Of a stretch of DNA of 64,000 bases, positions 1 through 10,109 are shown in pieces (position 1 is the first letter of the stretch; the number at the start of each line of letters is the position of its first letter). The stretch comes from Pictodentalium vernedei (taxonomy: Eukaryota > Mollusca > Scaphopoda > Dentaliida > Dentaliidae). The stretch is from the NCBI GenBank assembly GCA_031216915.1, contig CM062294.1, positions 27,404,985 through 27,468,984 of the forward strand, given 5' to 3'. The notes beneath the pieces are model-generated. The model searched no databases. It was not told the DNA's origin and worked only from the letters and a program-made list of their open reading frames with translations. The position numbers were made by a program, and so were the translations under genes.

Positions 1-6
1 ACTGGT

Positions 7-259
7 CAAGTCAGAAAATAAGCAGACCATCATCTGCAAAATGAGATCCTCAGAGGGTGGATTTAGTGATGCTACCCTGCACAGCAGGGCAGCATCACTA
101 AATTTACCCTCTGTGAACCTCAATCTGAATCAGGGTCTCAAACCTAAACAGAAAGAGGTACCCAGAGGATAAACTGGCCCACTGTGTGAGATAGCATCAT
201 CAAATTCACCCTCTGGGGACCTCATTTTGCAAATGTCAGACAGCTTATTTTCAGGCCTG
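7..259. mobile_element. hAT-like fold-back element, family FB (copy 1)
   Basis: This is a ~250-bp non-autonomous DNA element. Its imperfect terminal inverted repeats begin CAAGTCAGAAAATAAGC on the left and, read inward from the right, CAGGCCTGAAAATAAGC. They continue for about 60 bp through an AGAGGGTGRATTT motif, and a second small palindrome (GATGCTACCCTGC / GCAGGGCAGCATC) lies at 68-98. ACTGGT at the window start matches the last six bases of ATACTGGT at 260-267, consistent with an 8-bp target duplication cut by the window edge. No coding capacity. hAT assignment rests on TSD length and the CAGG-type end. Confidence 0.75.
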
Positions 260-302
260 ATACTGGTGCGGATCGGCGACCAAAAAGTCTGTGTTTATAC
301 AC

Positions 303-312
303 ATAGACCTAT

Positions 313-348
<36 letters not shown>

Positions 349-692
349 TTTATTTATTTATTTCTAGAAGCTTAATAACACTTTTGGCAGCCAGGATCTT
401 CTTGTGTCAGACAGTTTTAAGGGTGGAGGAAGTCAGATCACCCGGAGAGAAACACCGAGCAACATTGAGCAACTGTCAGATTCCCGAACGTACTAACACC
501 ACACAAACAAGGTTAGCATTGGTTGAAAACAGTTGTGCCATCGTCGTGTAGTACACCTTAGTATACAGCATCACAGTGCCCCATTGTAAGCAATCGGGAT
601 TAAGTACCTTGCCTGAGGACACAATGCACTGGTGTGAATCGGACTATGGACCTCTAGGTTTGTAGTTCAATGACATAACCACTGTGCCACCA
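303..692 (-). mobile_element. tRNA-derived SINE, family S (diverged copy)
   Basis: Minus-strand SINE. The tRNA-like head lies near 692 and the tail is the (TTTA)n run at 307-362. It has the family landmarks, read on the plus strand: GGGTGGAGGAAG, a GAGAGAAACACCGAGCAA block, a TTGAAAAC block, and a TTGCCTGAGGACACAATG block (the GTGTCCTTGGGCAAG motif of better copies, reversed). The head is diverged, so promoter boxes are weak. It belongs to the unit duplicated at 694-1302. Confidence 0.7.
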
Positions 693-693
693 A

Positions 694-946
694 CAAGCCA
701 GAAAATAAGCAGACTATCATCTGCAAAATGAGATCCTCAGAGGGTGGATTTAGTGATGCTACCCTGCACAGCAGGGCAGCATCACTAAATTTACCCTCTG
801 TGAACCTCAACCTGAATCAGGGTCTCAAAACTAAACAGAAAAAGGTACCCAGAGGATAAATTGGCCCAGTGTGTGGGATATCATCTTCAAATTCACCCTC
901 TGGGGACCTCATTTTGCAAATGTCAGACAGCTTATTTTCAGGCCTG
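694..946. mobile_element. hAT-like fold-back element, family FB (copy 2)
   Basis: Near-identical to copy 1 at 7-259, offset ~690 bp, with the same terminal inverted repeats (CAAGCCAGAAAATAAGC left; TTATTTTCAGGCCTG right). Its right flank (ATACTGGTGTGGATCGGCGAC) matches that of copy 1, but its left flank (GTGCCACCAA) does not match its right flank. It was therefore probably copied with its neighbour by tandem duplication and did not insert independently. Confidence 0.75.
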
Positions 947-983
947 ATACTGGTGTGGATCGGCGACCAAAAAGTCTGTTTAT

Positions 984-1829
984 ACACATAGACCTATTTA
1001 TTTATTTATTTCATTATTTATTTATAGAAGCTTGATAACACTTTTGGCAGCCAGGATCACCTTGTGTCAGACAGATTTATGGGTGGAGGAAGCCAGAGTA
1101 CTCGGAGAGAAACACTGAACAACATCGAGCAACCTTCAGATTCCCGAACATACTAACTCCACACAAACAGGTTTAGCACTGGTTGAAGACAGGTGTGCCA
1201 TCGATGTGCAGTACACCTTAGTATACAGTGCCACAATGCCCCCAATATGGGCAATCTGGATTAAGTACCTGGACAGAGGACACAATGCAGTTCCCCCTGG
1301 AGCAGGGACCGACCTGGGCATGCGCCAGTGTGTATTTGGCTCTGAAACATCAGGACCTGGCTCTTAAATCTCAGAAATAAGCTTCTCAGTTGGCACGTGA
1401 CTTCTCAGATCATATTTTGATATTCTTTCGATGGATAATCGAGAGAGACACTCTTACATGTATTATATATATGATTATCATTTATCATTGTTGTGGAGTA
1501 TTTAAGTTAATACTTCAAGTCTTAATTACCAAGCATTAATCTTCACTGTGGTTTCTGATCAAGTCTTGGCTGCCTAAATAGGCAGCCAAGCCTTGATCAG
1601 AAACCACAGTGAAGATTAATGTTTGCTATAGTGTACTAAATGAAAATGATGAGAGCTATTACATACTTGCAGTGTGTGTTACAAACAGCAGTGTGACTCC
1701 GTAAAGTGAAATCTGGCGCATGAATTGAAAAAATAGGCTCCAAGGCTAGAGCGTATTTTAAAGAGTCCTGATCGGTCCCTGTGGAGGAGATCGAACTATG
1801 GACCTCTAGGTTTGTGCCACCGGCCCACC
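984..1829 (-). mobile_element. tRNA-derived SINE, family S, split by an insertion
   Basis: This is the second copy of the SINE at 303-692. Tail, body and the GGACACAATGCA block occupy 984-1302. The head (GATCGAACTATGGACCTCTAGG and a GTGCCACC end) resumes at 1782. The 479-bp element at 1303-1781 interrupts it. The order of the two parts and their match to copy 1 show this was one SINE before the insertion. Confidence 0.75.
1303..1781. mobile_element. Palindromic DNA element with 5-bp target duplication (family P5, copy 1)
   Basis: A 479-bp element with ends CAGGGACCGACCTGG and, inward from the right, CAGGGACCGATCAGG. It is flanked by TGGAG at 1298-1302 and 1782-1786. Around its centre, 1532-1621 forms a long near-perfect hairpin (arms read TTAATCTTCACTGTGG... 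and meet at GGCTGCCTAAATAGGCAGCC). A second copy in inverse orientation lies at 28265-28749, also with a 5-bp duplication. No ORF of note, so non-autonomous. Superfamily not assigned. Confidence 0.8.
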
Positions 1830-3013
1830 ACACTCCCTGCAGACCTACTACAAAAGAACAACAGAACACAACAGTCTTGGATTATCGTTTCTCTGTTGTT
1901 GGTTTTTGTGGACATGTCACACGGGCTGCAACTCATGCTTGTAAACTGGAATTTATAAGAGTTTCCAGGATTAACACCACTCATGCCCATCTCCTGGAAA
2001 GGACTGTTTTATTTATTATGTTTTTTATCAAATATTCATGGCCTAAAATTTCTGCAGTGAATTTCTACAGTACTGTGATCATAAAACTTTCACCGATCAT
2101 ATCAGATCCTGCCGGGCTAAAATTTCAAGGAGTATCTGAAAGTCCATTCATGCAAAAAAACCCAGCGAGAATCCATAATTCTATCAGTAGAGCTGTAATT
2201 CGCTTTGAAGGGGATTACGTTGGGAACGTAAATATCACGTTGAAAGTGAATTATAGCTATACTGACAGAATTTCAATCTCATGTGATTCCACTTGTTCAT
2301 TTGTATTTCAGTAAAATATCAACTCTGTCTAAATTATAAGCATAGTTTGAGGCAACAGACCTCTCACCTCTGAGTTGAACCCAGACTCCCAGGGATCCAT
2401 TGGCTTAAACTTGATTGTCTTTCTCAAGCACTAAAAAAGAAATTGGATGTTACTGGCCAAATGAAAGTTGGACATAATGTATCATGAAAAAATCGTATCG
2501 TTAAAAAAAATCGCGATACATATTGTATCGTGAGACGTATCGTTGCAGCCGTACCATGGTGGCCCACTGTGATCCTGTTATCATGGGACACTCACAGCAG
2601 ACATGGATTCTCGCAACCATTTTCGCAAGAATCCAAATGGATTTTCCCAAATTTTGATGAAATGTAAGCATTGATCATGACATACTTACTCAAATGACGC
2701 AAAATAACAACAAAACAAAACTAGCACCTTGTATTCAATAATACTCTTTTTTCGACAGATGAAATTCTATAACAGTTCAGAAAGAAATACCGGTAAGAGA
2801 ATGTAACCCTTTGATACTTTTATACGTATTATGGCTTACAAAATCAAAGAGCACGTTGATACTTTGTGGTCATTGTGTTTTGTTCTTATTTTTCGATTTT
2901 TTTAAAGTTTTGACCTTAATTCCTATTTTCTCCCGAATAGTGCTCTGTGGAAACTGTTAAGCCAAATATTATCATAGCTTAAAATACTAATATAATCCTG
3001 CTGTCAAGACTTC
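1830..3013. other. AT-rich non-coding stretch with a solo hAT-like end
   Basis: No supported gene. At 2483-2556 the sequence carries ATCG-rich inverted motifs (TCGTATCG, CGCGATACA, GTATCGTGAGACGTATCG), which look like one end of a degraded hAT-type element. I could not find its partner end. The 1781-2314 reading frame begins in SINE sequence and shows no protein family signature. The rest is ordinary AT-rich sequence. Confidence 0.5.
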
Positions 3014-3292
3014 ATAACTGGTTGAGTGCTGGAAGCCACTATCAGAGCGTTCAAAAAATGAGGATACCAGAGCAAAAGCCAACACTTTCCTTGCTTAAAT
3101 TTCTATTAAGTCAAACACAAATAATATTATGTTTATATATATCTGTTTTATTACAAATTATTGGAGAGTGCCTGTTGGCTTTTATAACAAATTATTGGAG
3201 TGCCTGTTGGCACTCTCCAATAATTTGTTATAAAACAAATTTTGAATAACAAATTTAGACCACCAAAAATAATTTAACCCTCAACCAGTTAA
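3014..3292. mobile_element. TTAA-type palindromic MITE, family T2 (copy 1)
   Basis: Ends are ATAACTGGTTGAGTGCTGGAAGCC (20-base core AACTGGTTGAGTGCTGGAAG) and ..CCTCAACCAGTTAA. The left TTAA is mutated to ATAA; the right TTAA is at 3289-3292. A central hairpin around 3148-3235 has arms ACAAATTATTGGAGAGTGCC / CACTCTCCAATAATTTGT, with a partial direct repeat of the arm. Relatives are at 7042-7308 and 61803-62052. The TTAA target suggests piggyBac-type mobilisation. Confidence 0.7.
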
Positions 3293-3403
3293 TCAGTAAT
3301 GTGAAAAATATCTTGTTATTTGTTCTTTTCGATGTTTGACGTTGCATTTAAAAAAAAACGTTGAAGAAACAGAATTTCCAGTGACGTTTGAATGTCAGAA
3401 TAA

Positions 3404-3645
3404 TTAACCCTTTACCCAACGTAACGGCCAAAACCGGCCAGCGCTATTCTCAAAAATCGCCAATTAATTTTCAAAATGTTTTCATTCTTTGTCTCAAAAA
3501 CATAGGTTATGACCCCTCATTGGAACGAGCTCGTTCCAACGAGGGGTCATAACCTATGTTTTTGAGACAAAAAATGAAAAAATTTAGTTATTCAAGAATT
3601 TTTTTTGCAAGTGTCGTCTGCTTTTCATGTTAGGTAAAGGGTTAA
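3404..3645. mobile_element. piggyBac-like MITE, family T1 (copy 1, variant core)
   Basis: TTAACCCTTTACCCAACG at the left and GGTAAAGGGTTAA at the right form terminal inverted repeats bounded by TTAA at 3404-3407 and 3642-3645. The centre is a long palindrome with axis near GGAACGAGCTCGTTCC (3520s-3540s) and arms running through CAAAAACATAGGTTATGACC. These arms differ from the other T1 copies, which carry AAAACCATATCATGTGACC, although the outer ends are the same. TTAA duplication and a CCCTTT-type end fit piggyBac. Confidence 0.8.
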
Positions 3646-3739
3646 AGTCTCAAAGGGTTAAGGTTGAGATCCAGTCAAAATTATATATCCACTTTTGTGA
3701 TCACAGTACTGCAGACAACACTTGTCATGTGCAAACATG

Positions 3740-4461
3740 CAAGCCAGAAAATAAGTAGAGAGTCATCTGCAAAATGAGGTCCCCAGATCTCAAAACTAAA
3801 CAGAAAGAGGTACACACTAGGGCTGTCACGATTTTTTAATTTAGGAATCGATTAATCGTCGCAAATAATCGATGATGATCGATTGATCGTACCTAGATGA
3901 CCCCCATCTCCTTCTCTTTGAAGTCGATAAAAATGAAGTTGAAGTCAGTTGACCTACCTCAAGTAAACAACGAAGACGATCCTCTTTTAGTTACATTCAA
4001 AGCTTTGATGTTCTGAACTTTTGAACCGTCAGTGTAATAATCAAGACCGGTCGGCAGTTGCGAACTTCGCAACAGCCGACCGGTCTTGATTATTACACTG
4101 ACGGTTCAAAAGTTCAGAACATCAAAGCTTTGATGAATGTACCCGAAAGACAAATGCTTCCAACAGCGTCTTGGGGTTTAACATCGATGTTCTTAACTCT
4201 TTACATTTAGAAACAATAGTTTTTTCAACATATTTTCTTTTAATTATTAAACGTCTAAAACGGGATATAATTTACCGGATTATTCGACAACGAAAAATAC
4301 TAATCGATTTCGCCGTGACCGATCAACAACCGATTAATCGTGACAGCCCTAGTACACACTTAACCAGAGGATACTTTGGCCCACTGTGTGGGATAGCATC
4401 ATCAAATTCACCCACTGGGGGCCTCATTCTGCAAATGTCAGACTGCTTATTTTCAGGCCTG
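3740..4461. mobile_element. FB fold-back element (copy 3), interrupted by a hAT MITE
   Basis: Left end CAAGCCAGAAAATAAG, right end CTTATTTTCAGGCCTGG. Flanks CAAACATG (3732-3739) and GAAACATG (4462-4469) agree in 7 of 8 bases, supporting an 8-bp target duplication. It contains a separate hAT-like element at 3818-4351 which has its own duplication, so the FB element is the older insertion. Confidence 0.8.
3818..4351. mobile_element. hAT MITE, family H1 (copy 1)
   Basis: A 534-bp element with ends TAGGGCTGTCACGATT / AATCGTGACAGCCCTA, flanked by an exact 8-bp duplication GTACACAC (3810-3817 and 4352-4359). Subterminal ATCGATTAATCG motifs are present on both sides. The centre is a hairpin of ~70-bp arms (about 4000-4136) whose axis is at GCGAACTTCGCAAC, with arms running through TGATTATTACACTGACGG. 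No transposase. A close copy is at 52547-53092. TSD size and end sequence are typical of hAT. Confidence 0.9.
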
Positions 4462-4535
4462 GAAACATGTAATAAAAATATACAACCAGTACTCACATTT
4501 CACTAAGGACCAGCCATACTTATCACATAAGAGTA

Positions 4536-4911
4536 TATTTATTTATTTATTTATTGGTGTTTAAGGTCACATACTTATACACAATAGCTAATCGTGACTG
4601 TGACAGTTTTACGGGTGGAGGAAGCCGGAGTACCCAGAGAGAACCACTGAGCACTGACGAGCAACTGTCAGCTTCTCACTCTGTCCAAACTCCGCTCAAG
4701 CAGGGTTACAGTGGTTGAAAACATGTGCATCATTGATGTGCTTTACGCCTTAGTACACGGCGTCATCATGCCCTCATACATGTAGGCAACCGGGATAAAG
4801 TGCCTTGCCCAAGGACACAACACGGGTCATCCCAGACTGGGATCGAACTTGGGACCTCTAGGCTAGCATAGATGTCTCGACAACAGTCTACCACTGAGCC
4901 ACCGCGCTCCC
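4536..4911 (-). mobile_element. tRNA-derived SINE, family S, complete
   Basis: Minus-strand SINE. The head at the right end starts GGGGAGCGCGGTGGCTCAG and includes a B-box-like GGGATCGAACTTGGGACC region on the plus strand. It is followed by the CCTTGCCCAAGGACACAA block, the GGGTGGAGGAAGCC block and a (TTTA)n tail at the left. Flanks CACATAAGAGTA (4524-4535) and CACATAATAGTA (4912-4923) are a 12-bp target duplication with one mismatch, the size expected from LINE-driven target-primed insertion. Confidence 0.85.
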
Positions 4912-5438
4912 CACATAATAGTACATAAAAGGTAAATATGCACATTCTATGTGTGTTTGCCTATTGGGCTTGGATGACAATTCAGCAGTCTGGGCAATTT
5001 ATTTCATTTTGGGACATTTTTGGGGGGGTGCAGAAGACCGGAGCACACAGTGAGAACCACCGAACAATGGTGAACAAGAGGGGCAACCCAAATGCCTGCA
5101 AAAAAAGTCAAGAGTGAAAAGGGCCATAACTCTGCAAAATATGTATGAAAGAAACTCGACCTACACAGGTATCATTCCCCCATGATGCTCTATCACAACA
5201 CCAAATATCATTCAAATCGAAGAAGCAGTGGCTGAGATACAAGGAAAAATGTTGGTACAAACAGACGGATGTCTCCATTAGATACCCTTTAAAAAACTTT
5301 TCAAGTCGGGGGCATAATAACTGTGAGCAGGGCAATTTAGTCCCCCCACAAGTTGGGTTAGCAATGGGTGAAGGCAAGTTTTCCATAGGCATAAAGCATG
5401 TCGACCAGACATACAACACATTGCCATTACATTTGCCT
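4912..5438. other. Intergenic, with a SINE-body fragment
   Basis: No gene supported. Positions 5015-5075 (GGGGGTGCAGAAGACCGGAG, GAGAACCACCGAACAATGG) resemble the body of the S-family SINE in a truncated form. The stretch 5100-5430 has overlapping frames on both strands without family signatures. It contains TATCATTCAAATCGAAGAAG-type wording that may be an old repeat, but I cannot classify it. Confidence 0.4.
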
Positions 5439-5684
5439 TTTACCCTTTATGCAGACGACAGCAAAATTTATTATTTTAAATATTATTTTTTTTTAATTTT
5501 TCAAAAAATTTCAACAAAACCATATCATGTGACCCCTCATTGGAATGAGCTCAATGAGCTCGTTCCAACGAGGGTTCACATAATACGGTTTTGTTGAAAT
5601 ATTTTGAAAAATTTAATTTTTTCAACTGCTCAATTTGCATATTACGCGGGCGGATGCAGGCGATTCGTCAGGTAAAGGGCTAAC
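5439..5684. mobile_element. piggyBac-like MITE, family T1 (copy 2)
   Basis: T1 element with degraded target sites: left TTTACCCTTTATGCAGACGA, right GGTAAAGGGCTAA. The typical central palindrome is present, with arms AAAACCATATCATGTGACCC and axis TGGAATGAGCTCAATGAGCTCGTTCC (5543-5568). Subterminal sequence GCATATTACGCGGGCGGATG on the right is shared with copies at 6801, 13812, 21464 and 34801. Confidence 0.75.
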
Positions 5685-5744
5685 CAATGCTAACTCTGAT
5701 TTTGTCGGGATACTGAATTGGATAGCCCAACACTTATTTGCTTG

Positions 5745-5846
5745 TTGAAAATGGTTCTCTCTGGGATTTTCGGTTTCCTCCACCTAAAACACTGTCTGAC
5801 ATGGTCCATTGAAAGTGTCAATAAACCACAATGAATAAATAAACAA
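5745..5846 (+). mobile_element. SINE family S, 3' fragment
   Basis: Plus-strand tail end of the S-family SINE: GGTTCTCTCTGGGATTTTCG, GTTTCCTCCACC, AAAACACTGTCTGACATGG, then CAATGAATAAATAAACAAAT. No head, so this is a truncated or fragmented copy. Its orientation is opposite to most S copies in the window. Confidence 0.65.
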
Positions 5847-5892
5847 ATATAAAAATCTATACATTTAACCTTTTTATGTGCAAATATGTAGA

Positions 5893-6377
5893 CAGAGCTG
5901 GGCGGTATTGAAATTTCCAGTTCGGTTTCGGTATCGGTGTTTTTAGAATGATTCTCTATCAACACGGTATTCGGTATCAACAACATACATTTACACGCAC
6001 CAACACCAATATCGAATGTTTTTAGGATATATTCCCCAGCTGGAGGTAAACTGCAGACAAATTGTTAAAATGTTGGAAGGAACAAGGGCACACATCATTG
6101 GTAATTTGATGTAACAAAAAAACGATGAGAAAAAATATCCAAGATCTTTTTTGTTACATCAAATGACCAGTGACGAATGTGTTCAGAAATAGTCGAAGGA
6201 TTCTTCTTGTTGGAAATTTTGCATAACTTTCCGTTGTTTGCCCTTTTATTTTTAACTAATATTGGGAACTTTTTTCAATACAGAAATTTTGGTATATTGT
6301 GATTCTCTCCGCACTGTAAATCGGTATTAACTTGATACCGATACGGAATGGTATTTAAGGTATATCGCCCATATCTA
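5893..6377. mobile_element. hAT MITE, family H2
   Basis: A 485-bp element with ends CAGAGCTGGGCGGTAT and, inward from the right, TAGATATGGGCGATAT. It is flanked by an exact 8-bp duplication TATGTAGA (5885-5892, 6378-6385). Subterminal GGTATCGG / CCGATACG motifs recur on both sides. An internal inverted repeat at about 6092-6165 uses TTTGATGTAACAAAAAA / TTTTTTGTTACATCAAA. No coding sequence; non-autonomous. Confidence 0.88.
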
Positions 6378-6502
6378 TATGTAGAGGGGTAGGAATGATC
6401 CTCAGCAAAATGTGAGTAGCATATTATAGTTTCAATATTTGAAGAGATTTTTTTCTTTTCCAAAACTTTTCAATTGAAACCGCAATATCCTTTCAACGGG
6501 CA

Positions 6503-6747
6503 TTAACCCTTTGAATCTGAGCATCTGCTTTTCCAGCACAGGCACATGATATGCCACAATTTCATGAAGGAGGATGCCTGCTAAGAAAATGTGTGGTGTA
6601 GAAGACCAATCAATATTTTCGACGTGCAGCTCTGGAGCTGCACGTTGATAATATTAATTGGTCTTTCCCCCAATAATGAATATGGACTCTTCCAACAGCT
6701 GCTATTAAACTGATATGGAAGATACCATTAGTGTTTAAAGGGTGAAT
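6503..6747. mobile_element. TTAA-type palindromic MITE, family T3 (copy 1)
   Basis: Left end TTAACCCTTTGAATCTGAG; right end CATTAGTGTTTAAAGGGTGAA, with the right TTAA lost. The core hairpin at about 6604-6665 (GACCAATCAATATTTTCGAC and its complement) has the axis GCAGCTCTGGAGCTGC. A second copy at 62875-63144 shares the hairpin arms and the CTTCCA..ATGGAAGATACCAT subterminal sequence. Confidence 0.7.
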
Positions 6748-6800
6748 AAAACAAAAATGTCAACTGTGTTCTGATTCTGTAGCAAAATTTAAGAATTTTG

Positions 6801-7040
6801 TTAACCCTTTACCCAACGAATCGCCCGCATCCGCCCGCATAATATGCAAATTCAGCAGCTGAAAAAATATTATTTTTCGAAAAATTTCAACAAAACCATA
6901 TCATGTGACCCCTCTTTGGAACGAGCTCGTCGAGCTCGTTCCAAAGAGGAGTCACATGATATGGTTTTGTTGAATTTTTTTGAAAAAATGGTAATTGAAA
7001 TAAAAAATTTTGAAATTGTCTGCGTTGGGTAAAGGGTTAA
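6801..7040. mobile_element. piggyBac-like MITE, family T1 (copy 3)
   Basis: Complete copy bounded by TTAA at 6801-6804 and 7037-7040, with ends TTAACCCTTTACCCAACG / GTTGGGTAAAGGGTTAA. The central palindrome axis is at GGAACGAGCTCGTCGAGCTCGTTCC (6918-6942) with arms AAAACCATATCATGTGACCC. The next TTAA element starts one base after its right TTAA. Confidence 0.85.
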
Positions 7041-7041
7041 C

Positions 7042-7308
7042 TTAACTCGTAGAGTGCTGTATTTTCATGATTACAAATTTCATATCATCATGTTTAGCTC
7101 TGTTACATTTGATTGGATAGTGCCAAATGGCACGATCCAATCAAATGTAACTCACCTATCATATGTAACTCAACAATGAATCGTAAACGATATATGATTC
7201 TTGACCAGGTCAATATGGAAGCTCCTCCAACAGAGTGTGAGCGTTATAGCCACAACCTGTAGAATTTAGTAAAGCTCATATATGGGCTTTCAGAACTCTA
7301 CCAGTTAA
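7042..7308. mobile_element. TTAA-type palindromic MITE, family T2 (copy 2)
   Basis: Bounded by TTAA at 7042-7045 and 7305-7308, with ends TTAACTCGTAGAGTGCTG and CTCTACCAGTTAA. The central hairpin (about 7098-7152) has arms TTACATTTGATTGGATAGTGCC / GCACGATCCAATCAAATGTAA, different from the 3014 and 61803 copies. It abuts the T1 element ending at 7040 with a single base between their TTAA sites. Confidence 0.75.
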
Positions 7309-8138
7309 GGTGGTAACTGGTTGGTAAACCTCAACTCAAATCAAATTTGATAAACTGGGTTCAAAAATTTGTTACAGAATCTCGACCCACCAGTCATCTG
7401 TTCTTTTTGGTATAATCCTTATTTTTCATAATAGTAAACTTCATCAGTGAATATATATTTAGATGAACCAGGTCTACTACACTCAGTTCTAAGATTGATT
7501 TGTGCTGATGCAAATACCACATATAATTTCTTTTAATTTACTTCAGTAATCCCTGACCTAACATATTGAAAAATACAATACATAAAAACAACTGTGACAC
7601 CAGGGACAAAAATGCAGGCATGTGAAAAATCACACTCGCAGTTTAATTTCACAGATGTGAAAAATTTGACAGCACAATTTTTTCCTCAAATGAGAAATAT
7701 GTTCTTACATCCTTAATATTATTTTTCTAATGCTAATTATAATCAGAATAAAATAAACGGACAAAGCCATGGTTTCCACTAGGGAGGCAGAAGGTCTTCT
7801 CAGCGACGCCATTGCCTAAACCAACTTTTTCTTAATTATGTAGCTACCTCTTATAACAAGACTGGTTTTAAAATTTTGTAGTGGCCATTATTTTCCGGGG
7901 ACGCAGAGAGAAATTGCAGAAGTATTAATATGTCTTCCAAATGGCAATGTTTTGCTGCTGCAATACACTGCTTGCGGGAAGGAGTCTTAATACGTAGTGG
8001 TTCTGCAAGAGAAAGCTCAAGATTTGACGATTTGGTACTCAAGGAAGTACACTCAGAGATGATTGTATTCCGTAAGAGCTGCTACATGTAACTGATACTG
8101 GGTCTCAAGAATGATGAGAGCCATCCGTTGATACTCTG
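7309..8138. other. Non-coding AT-rich stretch
   Basis: No gene, RNA or element end recognised. The 7851-8042 minus frame has no recognisable motif. The last ~45 bp before 8139 (CTGATACTGGGTCTCAAGAA onward) are repeated at about 8741-8783, on the far side of the next element. Confidence 0.4.
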
Positions 8139-8731
8139 GAGTGCCTAATAATAGTACAGGGGTGAAATAATCATACAGAGTGGAAAATTTCTGAAAATTA
8201 ATAATAGTACATGGTCGAATAATAGTATAGGGTGGAAAATTTCAAGATGTGAGCCAACCGTTATGCTCTGAACCATTTTTATAACACAGATGTCTGATAC
8301 TCTTGAAGAGGTGAAGGGCTAAATTACTTTCAGTTATCATAATTTTCACATGGATTTGACGTGTTGCAATTTATGGGAGTGCCAACACTCCCATAAACTG
8401 CATCAAGGCAAAACCTTATAGGCTATTCTGTTTCAGTGATGGTATGAAGCACATCCACTGGGTACAAGGTCTTAAAGTTATGGTAACAGTACTCCAGAAT
8501 AAAGACCAAATATATGCTTCCAGATCTCTACCAGTCAACATTTCCATTCCATCCTGTGTTTGCTTGTACATGTACCTTACTAGTTTGTTTTGGTGAACTT
8601 CTTGAGATTAGCCGCCGCTCTGCACATTCAATTGCTGAAAATTAATAATCATACAGGGTCAAATAAGGATCACACAGGTGGGAATTTTGTTCGAAAAAGA
8701 ATAATCATACATGTATGATTATTAGGCACTC
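8139..8731. mobile_element. Inverted-repeat element with GAGTGCCTAATAAT ends
   Basis: Terminal inverted repeats are GAGTGCCTAATAATAGTACA at the left and, inward from the right, GAGTGCCTAATAATCATACA. The motif AATAATMRTACA(G/T)GGT recurs internally at 8163-8225 and 8640-8712. The flanks share a much longer direct repeat (about 8092-8136 and 8741-8783) than a normal target duplication. A hairpin at 8366-8395 (TTATGGGAGTGCCAACACTCCCATAA) resembles the T2 core. Confidence 0.55.
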
Positions 8732-9326
8732 AAGAGTAATTGATACTGGGTCTCAAGAATGATGGAGGCCATCTGTTGATACATAGTTTAAAAAAGTCCC
8801 TAATGCGAGAGCCAGGTTATCTTGGGTACATTCTATAAGAAGTTCCTCATGTGAGAGCCAGGTTATCCTGGGCACATTCTTTTACAGTAGTCTCTTTTGC
8901 ATGCCATGGTAATGGAGATGGCTCTTGCGTTTTCCATCTCCAAAATGGCTTCATCGTTTTTAACGTAGCGGAAACACTGTCAAAGTCCATAGGTAGGATG
9001 AAGCAAAAATGGTTTGATATTATGAAGCTGTAGAGGATATCCAAGTCTTTTTGAGTGGATACCGAAAATTATCTCATGAGTGACCGAGACAAATGTTTAT
9101 TTCTCTAGGTCTCAAGTGCGATAATTTTCGGCATCCACTCAAAAACACTAGATTTTCTTTTTATTATACACCTTTTATAAGAATCTGATAATTCCACTCG
9201 TTTCAAACTTGAACTGATGCATGAAAGTAAACAGCGCATTGAATCATTGAAACGCGGAAGTGATTTGATTGATACTTGGAACAGATAGCGTCTTGCAATC
9301 TGATTCAGCTGGCGGATTTCTAGTCC
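8732..9326. other. Non-coding, with short repeats and inverted arms
   Basis: Contains a degenerate two-unit direct repeat around 8803-8885 (GAGAGCCAGGTTATC(C/T)TGGG(T/C)ACATTCT). An inverted pair ATACCGAAAATTATCTCATGAG / CTCAAGTGCGATAATTTTCGGCAT lies at about 9059-9133. The phrase ATCCACTCAAAAMCACTAGA recurs at 9132 and 9488, so 9050-9560 may be one degraded fold-back element. No gene is supported in either strand. Confidence 0.45.
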
Positions 9327-9436
9327 AAACATGGCCTGAAAGTCTGCAATATAAGTTTTGGGTTTGGTACGTCCTTTCAAAGGACGTACCAAACCAAAAA
9401 CTTATATTACAGACTTTCGGGCCATGTTTGGACTAG
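9327..9436. repeat. Long near-perfect palindrome
   Basis: Arms of about 50 bp run from TCCAAACATGGCCTGAAAGT to its complement ACTTTCGGGCCATGTTTGGA. The axis is at GGACGTACC-type sequence (GTACGTCCTTTCAAAGGACGTAC, 9368-9390). It is likely the core of a degraded fold-back element whose outer parts are the AATTTTCGG/ATCCACTCAAAA blocks on either side. Confidence 0.7.
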
Positions 9437-9597
9437 CGGGTTTCATGCATTAATTCAAGGTGAATATGTGTTGAATTATTGCTGGAAATGATCGGTATCC
9501 ACTCAAAACCACTAGATTTACTTTTCATTATACGTTTTTAGAACAAATTGATCATTTGCAGTGATAATTTGACTCGTATTCACCTTGAAGTGACGGT

Positions 9598-9705
9598 GAA
9601 GAGGGGTCTCATGATATGGTTTTGTTGAAATTGTTTAAAAAAAATTTAAAAATGATATATAAAATAATAAATTTTGATATCGTCTGCATTTGGGTGAAGG
9701 GTTAA
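9598..9705. mobile_element. piggyBac-like MITE, family T1, right half only
   Basis: Begins at the palindrome axis (GAGGGGTCTCATGATATGG) and runs to GGGTGAAGGGTTAA, with TTAA at 9702-9705. The left half is missing and replaced by unrelated sequence, consistent with breakage at the hairpin centre. Confidence 0.7.
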
Positions 9706-10109
9706 GAACCTCATTTATCATGAAAGTGCTCTATTGTATGGTAATGTTGCGATTAGATATGGAATTGGCCGAGCGCAAAACTAATTTCATAATAGAGAAG
9801 CCGATTGTTCATTGTTACAAGTATCTGAACACAAACGTGATATTTTTCAGACACCTGGAGTCATTTCACAAGTGTAATGGTGCACAAGCATGATCACACA
9901 CCATTCTCAACTGTTACTGAAAGAGCCTTTGAAAAAATATTTTTCCTCTTTCTGCAAACAAAATAAATCAATTTTTAATTATTGAAGAAAAGTTTTGCCA
10001 ACTGTTGCCTCTAAGTTGCATCAGGTTTGAAGTTAAATCAATGATACACTTGAGATTAAAACGATTTACCCACGAAATTTACTTCTCAGATTCTTACCAA
10101 AAGACCCGT
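9706..10109. other. Non-coding stretch
   Basis: No element ends, hairpins or protein signatures seen. The short plus-strand frame at 9690-9893 starts in MITE sequence and is not supported. Confidence 0.4.

Noticed and set aside
1781-2314. 177-codon plus-strand ORF
   Set aside because: It starts within SINE sequence without an ATG and shows no domain, signal peptide or repeat pattern; likely chance.
5145-5597. 150-codon plus-strand ORF
   Set aside because: Its C-terminal third is translated T1 MITE sequence and the rest has no family signature.
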